Origin: CAYILC01 sp964364145
GTDB lineage: Bacteria; Patescibacteriota; Microgenomatia; UBA1400; UBA12028
NCBI GenBank assembly: GCA_964364145.1
Contig: CAYILC010000055.1
Span: 1-5,841 of the forward strand
DNA: 5,841 nucleotides
Reading direction: 5' to 3'
A program made the translations under genes and the position numbers. Of the stretch, positions 1-5,841 are shown piece after piece. Within the stretch, counting starts at the first letter, position 1. Each line of letters begins with the position of its first letter. The notes beneath the pieces are model-generated. The model worked only from the letters and a program-made list of their open reading frames with translations, had not been told where the DNA came from and searched no databases.

Positions 1-2
1 AC

Positions 3-8
3 ACTAAT
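3..8 (+). promoter_or_regulatory. Possible -10 box of dnaE (upstream part cut off)
   Basis: The hexamer ACTAAT matches four of six positions of the sigma-70 -10 consensus and ends 8 bases before the dnaE ATG, the same distance as the -10 box of rplS in this window. A transcript from here would begin at or just before the start codon. The -35 region lies outside the window, so this rests on geometry and a weak match only. There is no Shine-Dalgarno-like sequence in bases 1-16. Confidence 0.3.
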
Positions 9-16
9 CCCTAGAT

Positions 17-3000
17 ATGTCCACGCATGACTTTGTTCATCTTCACGTCCACACAGAGTATTCGCTCTTAGATGGCTTAAGTAAAATTCCTCTATTGATG
101 GAACGCGCAAAAGCGCAACATCAGAAGGCCATTGCCATTACTGATCATGGCAATATGCACGGTGCAATCCACTTTTATAATTATGCAAGAGAAAAAGGGC
201 TTAAACCCATTATAGGTATGGAGGCGTATGTTGCTGCAAACTCGCATCTGGATAAACAACCAAAAATGGGTGCCGACCAATACCATTTGTTACTGCTCGC
301 AAAAAATTTTACCGGCTACAAAAACTTGATGAAACTCACCTCGATTGCGCACTTGGAAGGATTTTCGTACAAACCGCGCATCGATTTTGAGTTGCTCAAA
401 CAGTATCACGAAGGCCTCATTGCCACTTCCGGCTGTTTGGCTAGTGAGTTTAGTCAGCTCATTATGGAAAACAAACGCGACGAGGCAGTCAAAAAACTTA
501 AACAGTACGCAGAACTGTTTGGCGATGATTTTTACTTAGAGATTCAAGCCCATCCTAAGGTAAAAGAAGTTGGTGAAATGGCCAAAGAAATGGCAAACCT
601 TTCGCGTGAACTTGGTATTCCCTTAGTAGCCACAAACGACGTCCATTACGTGAACCCAGATGATGCGGAAGCGCAAGACGTACTCCTTGCGGTTCAAACA
701 CGCAAAATTGTGAGCGATACAAACCGCATGACGATGATTGAGTCGCCAGATTATTACCTGCGTTCTTCCGAAGAAATGGCGGAGTTATTTGCTCGATATC
801 CGGATGCCATCGCAAACACCGTAAAAATCGCCAACAAATGCAACGTAGAAATTCCTATAGGGAACTGGATCTTACCGGTGTTTCCACTACCAAAAGGGGA
901 AACATCGGAGTCGTTATTCAAGAAAATGGCACATGAAGGATTAAAAAAACGTTTTGGTTCTCAAATCACGGAAGAAACAAAAAAACGTTTAGATTACGAA
1001 CTTGAAGTGATCACCAAAAAAGGCTTCTCCACATACTTTCTCATTGTGCAAGACTTTGTGAATTGGGCAAAAGATCATGGTATCTATGTTGGTCCAGGTC
1101 GCGGATCGGCGGCTGGTTCTTTGGCCGCGTACTGTCTCAACATTACCAACATGAACCCACTTCAACACGGACTGCCGTTTGAACGATTCATGAACCCGGA
1201 GCGTCCAACGCCTCCCGATATTGACATGGACTTTGCCGATCTTCGTCGTGATGAAGTTATTCGTTATGTCACGCAACGCTACGGCGAAGACAAAGTAGCG
1301 CAGATCATTACGTTTGGAGCAATGGAGGCCCGTGCCGCAATTCGCGATATAGGCCGCGCGCTTGGCATGCCCTACAGCGATCCCGATCGCATCGCCAAGC
1401 TCATTCCGCTCAATACAGGCATTCAAACCGCGGTGGACACGGTTCCGGAACTTCGCGAGTACTACACACAAGCGAAATTCAAGAAACTTTTAGATCTTTC
1501 TATGCGGGTAGAGGGAAATGTGCGGCACAGCAGTGTACACGCGGCGGGTATCGTAATTTCGGATAAGCCGCTCACCGAGTACACACCCATCATGCGCGAA
1601 TCCAAGGAAGGAAAGATTATCACACAATACGACATGAAAGCGCTGGACCGCAACGTCTCGGACAACGCCATTGGCCTGCTCAAAATGGATTTTTTAGGAC
1701 TGCGAAACTTATCGATCTTGGGAGAAGCTATAGAGATTATTAAGAAGACGCGCGGCAAAATCATCGACCTTACAAAAATTCCGATTGATGACAAAGACGT
1801 CTACAAACTTTTGTCCAGCGGCGAAACCACCGGTGTGTTTCAGCTCGAGTCTGCCGGCATGCGCCGTGTTGCGCGCACGCTCAAGCCAAGCGCCTTCACC
1901 GATATCACCGCCATGGTCGCCCTCTATCGTCCCGGCCCAATGGATCTTATTCAAGATTTTATCGAGGGTAAACATTTCCCCGGTAAAGTTGTATATCCCC
2001 ATAAAGTGCTTGAACCTGTGCTGAAAGAGACCTACGGCATTTTGGTCTATCAAGAGCAAGCGTTGCAAATCGCCAATATCTTGGCCGGATACACGCTTGG
2101 GGAAGCTGATATTTTACGCCGAGCTATCGGAAAAAAGAAAAAAGAGATCATGGATAAGCAAAAGGCCGAGTTTGTGAATCGTACGATAAAACAAGGATAC
2201 ACCAAGGAAATAGCCGAGAAAGTCTGGAGTTACATCGAAAAATTTGCCGGATACGGCTTTAATAAAGCGCACGCCGCCTCGTATGCCATGATTGCCTATC
2301 AAACCGCATACATGAAAGTAAAGTACCCCGTGGAGTATATGACCGCGATGTTGTCTATTGAGGCAAACTCGCACGGTGCAAACACCGACGAGAAGATCGC
2401 CACGGGCGTTCAGGAATGTAAACGCATGAAGATTGTAACCATGCCGCCTGACATTAATGCTTCGGACAAGAACTTCACGATTGAAGCGGATAAAGAATCT
2501 CTACATGGACAGGCGATTCGATTCGGGTTTGTCGCAATCAAAAATGTTGGATCTACCGCCATTGAAGCAATCTTGGAAGCTCGCAAAGATCATCCATTTT
2601 CTGGATTTACGGATTTTCTGCTGCGCGTTGATTCGCGAAGAGTCAATAAAAAAGTTGTCGAGTGTTTGGTGAAGGTTGGTTGCTTTGATAGTTTTGCCAA
2701 CCGCGCAACGTTACTCAAGCATATGGATGATATTCGAAGCAAACTGCAAAAATACGACAGCGACTCGGAGGGGCAGGACAACCTCTTTGCGTCATTGGGT
2801 CATCATAAAGATCAAGAGGTGAAAGACGCATTTCCAAAAGAAGTTGAATATCCTCAAGCGGAACTTTTGTCGTTTGAGAAAGAATTATTGGGTTTTTACT
2901 TAACCGAACACCCCATGGCCTCCGCGTTAAAAGCGGTCGCAAAATCCGCAACAAAAACGATTGTCGAACTTGATCCAAGTGTTCATAAAGACGCGATTGT

Positions 3001-3478
3001 CTGGTTGGGTGGTATTGTTATTTCCTGGCGCACGGTTGTCACCAAAGCTAAGGGGCAAGAAATGGGATTTGGCGTGTTGGATGACGGAACCGGCCAGATC
3101 GAGTTTGTGGTTTTTCCTCGCGCGTATGCTGGAGCAAAAAACTTACTCAAAGTTGATAGCGTCTTGCTGATAAAAGGAAAAGTTGAGGATCGAGAGGGCA
3201 AACCCACGTTTCTTGTTGATGCAGTAAAGGCTCCGGATATTGACGAGGACGCAACACTTAAAAAAGATGAAAACACCTTTGAGCTGGAGATCCCACGCGG
3301 GACTTCTAAGGAAGTTTTGATTGAGCTTGGAAAGTTGCTTAAATCAATTAGCGGTAAAAATAACTTGATTTTGATTATTCCTAATGGTGCTGAACCAAAA
3401 CGAATGAAGTTGCCGTACACGGTGGAATGGAGCGAGAAGGTGATTGAAAAAGTTAAGAAATTACTTAAGACTGAATAA
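17..3478 (+). CDS. dnaE: DNA polymerase III subunit alpha (DnaE)
   Basis: This is the catalytic subunit of the replicative DNA polymerase, acting at the fork with the sliding clamp and clamp loader. At 1153 residues it is full length (E. coli DnaE has 1160). The N-terminal PHP domain (about 6-275) keeps a full candidate metal-ligand set: H10, H12, D19, H44, E69, H90, C140, D208 and H210. The polymerase core has GPGRGS at 359-364, catalytic aspartates D401 and D403 in PPDIDMDF, and a third, D558, in KMDFLGL. YRPGP (637-641) and FNKAH (748-752) are typical of bacterial C-family polymerases. Tandem helix-hairpin-helix motifs lie near 834-893, a clamp-binding QDNLF at 920-924, an OB fold near 990-1072 and a small C-terminal domain to the end. 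The start is fixed by an in-frame TAA at bases 5-7, with no other start codon between. It is the DnaE rather than PolC type, since PHP is N-terminal and no DnaQ-like exonuclease is inserted. No frameshift or intein is seen. Confidence 0.98.
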   Translation: MSTHDFVHLHVHTEYSLLDGLSKIPLLMERAKAQHQKAIAITDHGNMHGAIHFYNYAREKGLKPIIGMEAYVAANSHLDKQPKMGADQYHLLLLAKNFTGYKNLMKLTSIAHLEGFSYKPRIDFELLKQYHEGLIATSGCLASEFSQLIMENKRDEAVKKLKQYAELFGDDFYLEIQAHPKVKEVGEMAKEMANLSRELGIPLVATNDVHYVNPDDAEAQDVLLAVQTRKIVSDTNRMTMIESPDYYLRSSEEMAELFARYPDAIANTVKIANKCNVEIPIGNWILPVFPLPKGETSESLFKKMAHEGLKKRFGSQITEETKKRLDYELEVITKKGFSTYFLIVQDFVNWAKDHGIYVGPGRGSAAGSLAAYCLNITNMNPLQHGLPFERFMNPERPTPPDIDMDFADLRRDEVIRYVTQRYGEDKVAQIITFGAMEARAAIRDIGRALGMPYSDPDRIAKLIPLNTGIQTAVDTVPELREYYTQAKFKKLLDLSMRVEGNVRHSSVHAAGIVISDKPLTEYTPIMRESKEGKIITQYDMKALDRNVSDNAIGLLKMDFLGLRNLSILGEAIEIIKKTRGKIIDLTKIPIDDKDVYKLLSSGETTGVFQLESAGMRRVARTLKPSAFTDITAMVALYRPGPMDLIQDFIEGKHFPGKVVYPHKVLEPVLKETYGILVYQEQALQIANILAGYTLGEADILRRAIGKKKKEIMDKQKAEFVNRTIKQGYTKEIAEKVWSYIEKFAGYGFNKAHAASYAMIAYQTAYMKVKYPVEYMTAMLSIEANSHGANTDEKIATGVQECKRMKIVTMPPDINASDKNFTIEADKESLHGQAIRFGFVAIKNVGSTAIEAILEARKDHPFSGFTDFLLRVDSRRVNKKVVECLVKVGCFDSFANRATLLKHMDDIRSKLQKYDSDSEGQDNLFASLGHHKDQEVKDAFPKEVEYPQAELLSFEKELLGFYLTEHPMASALKAVAKSATKTIVELDPSVHKDAIVWLGGIVISWRTVVTKAKGQEMGFGVLDDGTGQIEFVVFPRAYAGAKNLLKVDSVLLIKGKVEDREGKPTFLVDAVKAPDIDEDATLKKDENTFELEIPRGTSKEVLIELGKLLKSISGKNNLILIIPNGAEPKRMKLPYTVEWSEKVIEKVKKLLKTE

Positions 3479-3489
3479 AAACTGTACTT

Positions 3490-3759
3490 TTAAGATTTAT
3501 TGACTGAAATCTGTCTTACCATAAGTTTCTCGACTGCCTGTGTCCATCCGTCTACTGTGCTCAACCATGTTTCAGCTCTTCTGCGCTGCACAGGCGTAAG
3601 CAATGTAAGATCAATAGCCGTTATGTCTGCCCTTATGGCGCGAAGTGAATCTTGAAATGCAACAAGTGTACTCACAGAACGTTCATTTTGAAACGTCATT
3701 CCTATGCGTGCAATTTCTTCCATTCCCAATTCAGCAATCTTAAATTGATCGTGTTCCAT
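3490..3759 (-). CDS. Hypothetical protein, 89 residues, unknown function
   Basis: I do not recognise this protein. It lies on the opposite strand, converging on dnaE (11 bases between the two stop codons) and diverging from pyrG. The case for a real gene is its ribosome-binding site: GAGGTGAT directly before the ATG is an eight-base match to the 16S anti-Shine-Dalgarno complement, and a TATACT -10 candidate lies upstream. The protein is polar and probably mostly helical, with a charged start (MEHDQFKIAEL), a likely long central helix, and a basic TPVQRRRAETWL segment around residues 55-66 followed by another amphipathic stretch. It has no cysteine, signal peptide, membrane segment or metal motif. 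Codon use includes AGA, AGG and three ATA codons. It could be a small regulatory or protein-binding factor, but nothing in the sequence decides this. A chance open frame is less likely given the ribosome-binding site. Confidence 0.7.
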   Translation of the reverse strand: MEHDQFKIAELGMEEIARIGMTFQNERSVSTLVAFQDSLRAIRADITAIDLTLLTPVQRRRAETWLSTVDGWTQAVEKLMVRQISVNKS

Positions 3760-3767
3760 ATCACCTC
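3760..3767 (-). promoter_or_regulatory. Strong Shine-Dalgarno site of the 89-residue gene
   Basis: On the minus strand GAGGTGAT ends immediately before the ATG at 3759, so the GAGG core is 4 bases from the start codon. All eight bases can pair with the usual 3' end of bacterial 16S rRNA. None of the other three starts in the window has such a site. It supports both the reality of the small gene and the choice of its start. Confidence 0.75.
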
Positions 3768-3799
3768 TTTTCTCTGCTAAAAAAACTAGTAACGCCTAA

Positions 3800-3805
3800 A
3801 GTATA
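3800..3805 (-). promoter_or_regulatory. Candidate -10 box of the 89-residue gene
   Basis: Read on the minus strand the hexamer is TATACT, five of six matches to TATAAT. It ends 40 bases upstream of the small gene's ATG, giving a leader of roughly 34 bases that contains the Shine-Dalgarno site. No good -35 hexamer lies 16-19 bases further upstream, so the promoter would be weak or helped by another factor. Confidence 0.4.
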
Positions 3806-3843
3806 ACCATCTATGTGACAAAAATCATTCCTTCAATTTGGTC

Positions 3844-3873
3844 TTGTCAAACTCGAATATTCTACAGTATAAT
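3844..3873 (+). promoter_or_regulatory. pyrG promoter, near-consensus, predicted leaderless
   Basis: A -35 box TTGTCA (3844-3849, five of six) and a perfect -10 box TATAAT (3868-3873) are separated by 18 bases. The -10 box ends only 5 bases before the pyrG ATG, so a normal start about 7 bases downstream falls on the initiation codon and the mRNA would have no 5' leader. No GGG-type slippage start or attenuator of the kind known for pyrG in Bacillus is visible. Confidence 0.8.
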
Positions 3874-3878
3874 CACCT

Positions 3879-5534
3879 ATGCCGCAAAATAAACCCTCCA
3901 AACAACGCAAATATATCTTCGTTTCCGGTGGCGTTCTTTCTTCTCTCGGCAAAGGCATCACTACCGCATCAATCGCGCTTTTGTTGAAATCACGCGGGTA
4001 TCGCGTCACCATCGTGAAATGCGAAAACTATCTCAACATCGATTCCGGCCTTATCAACCCCATTGAGCACGGCGACCCGTTCCTGTGCGAGGACGGCACC
4101 GAGGCCGACATGGATCTGGGCACATACGAAAAATTCCTCGATCAGAATATGGGGAAACACAACTTTATTACGCTTGGCCAGATTTATAAAGCTGTTATCG
4201 ATCGCGAGCGGGCTTTTGGCTACAACGGTGAGGATGTTGAGATGCCGCACGTCTGTGACGAGATTATTCGCCGTATCAACGAGGCAGGAGAAAAAGAAAA
4301 CGCCGACATCATTATCACGGAACTTGGCGGAACTGCCGGCGAGTACTTAAATGTCCTGTATTACGAAGCGTCACGCATTATGCAGTATCGCAATGACGAA
4401 CAGGTGATTCATATTCACGTCAGCTACCTGCCAACTCCCGCCCATATTGATGAACCCAAAACCAAACCAACACAACTTTCGATTCAACGATTAAACTCCA
4501 TGGGTATTCAGCCTGATTTTATTGTTGCCAGGTCTGAAACACCAATGGATGAGCGTCGCAGAGATCGGTTTGCGTTTTTCTGCAATGTGAAACCTGACCA
4601 TATTATTGCCAATCCAGACGTTCCATCAGTCTATGAAGTCCCATTGTTATTTGTCGATCAAAAATTCGATGAAAAAATTCTGCAAGGCCTTCACTTACCA
4701 CTCAAAAAGCAAAATATTTCATCGTGGAAAAATATGATCGCACAGTTAAAAAAGAAAAAAACTGCGACGGTAAAGATTGGCATCGTGGGAAAATACTTAG
4801 CAACCGGTGATTATCAGCTTCGCGATTCTTATGCGGCGCTTTATGATGCGCTATACCATGCCGGTGTGGCTGCGAATGCCAATATCGAAATCGTATGGAT
4901 AAACAGCAAACAACTTGAGGATGTGGATGACCGACACGTGGAACAAATCTTGGGTAAACTGAATGGCATTATTGTTCCTATCGGTTGGGGAGCGCGTGGT
5001 GTTGAGGGAAAAATTCGCGCGATTCAGTTTGCTCGTGAGAAAAAAATACCATACCTTGGCCTTTGCTATGGCATGCAACTCGCCGTTATCGAGTTTGCTC
5101 GGAATGTGTTGGGTTGGAAAGACGCGAACTCTGAAGAAGTCAATCCAAAAACTACTCACCAAGTTATCCACATTCTTCCGGAACACCAACGCATTTTAGA
5201 AACTCGGGCCTATGGTGGTACGATGCGCCTTGGAAACTGGGACTGCGCTGTCAAAAAAGGAACTCTCGCGTATGAAATTTATGGCATCGAACATACCTCC
5301 GAGCGTCATCGACATCGATACGAATTTAATGATGCTTATGCGAAAGATCTTGAAAAGGCCGGTTTCGTTATCTCTGGGAGATCTGTCAAAGAACATTTGG
5401 TAGAGCTTATTGAGTTACCAAAAAGCGTTCACCCTTTCTTCCTCGGCACACAGGGCCACCCAGAGTACAAATCTCGGCCTCTGCATCCGCATCCGATTTT
5501 CGTTGCGTTTGTGAATGCGGCAAAAAAGAAATGA
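3879..5534 (+). CDS. pyrG: CTP synthase (glutamine-hydrolysing), divergent form
   Basis: The enzyme makes CTP from UTP using ATP and glutamine-derived ammonia, the last step of de novo pyrimidine nucleotide synthesis in the cytosol. At 551 residues it is full length (E. coli 545). The synthetase domain has the P-loop SSLGKG with K25, K47, Mg ligands D79 and E148 (E. coli D72 and E140), and the UTP-site KTKPTQ with K194, K196 and Q199. The glutaminase domain starts near 298, with nucleophile C396 in LCYGMQ, HPE with H527 and E529, and ERHRHRYE. Several near-invariant motifs differ from E. coli: KLDPYINVDPG reads KCENYLNIDSG, VQVIPH reads VEMPH (one residue shorter), GDIES reads GEYLN, and the oxyanion loop GGFG reads IGWG. 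All catalytic residues remain, so activity is expected. The start is fixed by an in-frame TAA at 3870-3872, inside the -10 box. rplS follows after 63 bases. Confidence 0.95.
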   Translation: MPQNKPSKQRKYIFVSGGVLSSLGKGITTASIALLLKSRGYRVTIVKCENYLNIDSGLINPIEHGDPFLCEDGTEADMDLGTYEKFLDQNMGKHNFITLGQIYKAVIDRERAFGYNGEDVEMPHVCDEIIRRINEAGEKENADIIITELGGTAGEYLNVLYYEASRIMQYRNDEQVIHIHVSYLPTPAHIDEPKTKPTQLSIQRLNSMGIQPDFIVARSETPMDERRRDRFAFFCNVKPDHIIANPDVPSVYEVPLLFVDQKFDEKILQGLHLPLKKQNISSWKNMIAQLKKKKTATVKIGIVGKYLATGDYQLRDSYAALYDALYHAGVAANANIEIVWINSKQLEDVDDRHVEQILGKLNGIIVPIGWGARGVEGKIRAIQFAREKKIPYLGLCYGMQLAVIEFARNVLGWKDANSEEVNPKTTHQVIHILPEHQRILETRAYGGTMRLGNWDCAVKKGTLAYEIYGIEHTSERHRHRYEFNDAYAKDLEKAGFVISGRSVKEHLVELIELPKSVHPFFLGTQGHPEYKSRPLHPHPIFVAFVNAAKKK

Positions 5535-5560
5535 ACCTTATGACAAACCTTTTTACGACC

Positions 5561-5589
5561 TTGCCGAGAAAACCCAGATCTGATACAAT
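5561..5589 (+). promoter_or_regulatory. rplS promoter, predicted leaderless
   Basis: A -35 box TTGCCG (5561-5566, four of six) and a -10 box TACAAT (5584-5589, five of six) are separated by the ideal 17 bases. The -10 box ends 8 bases before the rplS ATG, so transcription should begin about one or two bases before it or at it. No Shine-Dalgarno sequence precedes the ATG. The promoter sits in the 63-base gap after pyrG, and no terminator is seen there, so read-through from pyrG may also supply rplS. Confidence 0.7.
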
Positions 5590-5597
5590 TCCGCTCT

Positions 5598-5841
5598 ATG
5601 GCAAAGTACTTTACCTATAACGATCAAGAAATTTCTGTCGGCGACACCATTCGCGTTCATTTCAAGATTAGTGAAGAGGATGGCAAGATCCAAACACAGG
5701 CGTTTGAGGGTCTTGTTATTGGCGTCGATAACCGTGAATCCAACAAATCGGTGACTGTTCGCAAGATTGCTTCGGACAATATTGGCGTTGAGCGCATTTT
5801 TCCTTTGCAGTCTCCGTATGTTATTAAGCTTGAGTTAAAGC
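5598..5841 (+). CDS. rplS: 50S ribosomal protein L19, 5' part (cut by window end)
   Basis: L19 is a large-subunit protein near the 30S-50S interface. The 81 visible residues show the family pattern: VGDTIRVHFKI (14-24), QAFEGLVIG (34-42), VTVRKIA (52-58) and IGVERIFPLQSP (62-73), matching the L19 signature of FEG, a TVRKIS-like strand and GVERIF. The reading frame continues past base 5841, so the basic C-terminal tail is not seen. The N-terminus is about eight residues shorter before the GDT motif than in E. coli, lacking most of the first helix. An in-frame stop at 5541-5543 limits any upstream extension, and no ATG, GTG or TTG lies in between. Adjacency to pyrG looks like chance packing rather than a shared pathway. 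Confidence 0.95.
   Translation, partial: MAKYFTYNDQEISVGDTIRVHFKISEEDGKIQTQAFEGLVIGVDNRESNKSVTVRKIASDNIGVERIFPLQSPYVIKLELK

Noticed and set aside
989..1471. 160-codon open frame on the minus strand inside dnaE
   Set aside because: It lies opposite the strongly conserved polymerase core, has no ribosome-binding site or promoter that I can see, and its translation has no recognisable domain. It is a shadow of dnaE coding.
2983..3420. 145-codon open frame on the minus strand inside dnaE
   Set aside because: It mirrors the OB-fold and C-terminal coding of dnaE and has no initiation signals or recognisable motif.
3446..3470. AT-rich hairpin (TTAAG, six-base loop, CTTAA) with five Ts after it on the minus strand, as a terminator of the small gene
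   Set aside because: The stem has only five pairs with one G-C pair, and it lies in the dnaE coding end. Too weak to call as an intrinsic terminator.
3464..3494. CTTAA and TTAAG arms around the dnaE stop as a terminator
   Set aside because: The loop would be about 21 bases, the stem is A-T rich, and no T-run follows on the plus strand.
3816..3821. TTGTCA on the minus strand as the -35 box of the small gene
   Set aside because: It is only 10 bases from the TATACT -10 candidate, too close for a sigma-70 promoter.
4851..5189. 112-codon open frame on the minus strand inside pyrG
   Set aside because: It is opposite the conserved glutaminase domain and has no support beyond being open.
5535..5597. 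A terminator between pyrG and rplS
   Set aside because: A TTTTT run exists at 5550-5554, but no inverted repeat precedes it.

Overview
This window reads as a housekeeping stretch of a bacterial chromosome. My best guess is Patescibacteria (Candidate Phyla Radiation). The guess rests on three things: a CTP synthase with lineage-unlike substitutions in otherwise near-invariant motifs, compact spacing, and core genes that start a few bases after a -10 box with no Shine-Dalgarno sequence. No marker such as 16S rRNA is present, so the assignment is an inference. Standard stop use (TAA for dnaE, TGA for pyrG) argues against the lineages that read TGA as glycine.

Layout: bases 17-3478 (+) hold a complete dnaE, the replicative DNA polymerase III alpha subunit, with catalytic aspartates, an apparently intact metal-binding PHP domain and an internal clamp-binding motif. 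Bases 3490-3759 (-) hold an 89-residue gene of unknown function, converging on dnaE with an 11-base gap and carrying a strong Shine-Dalgarno sequence. Bases 3760-3878 are a divergent intergenic region with a near-consensus promoter for pyrG. Bases 3879-5534 (+) hold complete pyrG (CTP synthase). Bases 5535-5597 carry a second near-consensus promoter, and bases 5598-5841 (+) are the 5' part of rplS (ribosomal protein L19), cut by the window end.

The recognised genes serve replication, CTP supply and translation. They share no single pathway, and each appears able to start its own transcript. I see no mobile element, CRISPR array, tRNA, rRNA or defence system. The points most worth a second look are the predicted leaderless starts of the three core genes beside one strongly SD-led orphan gene, the unusual nucleotide-pocket and oxyanion-loop residues of PyrG, and the orphan gene itself.
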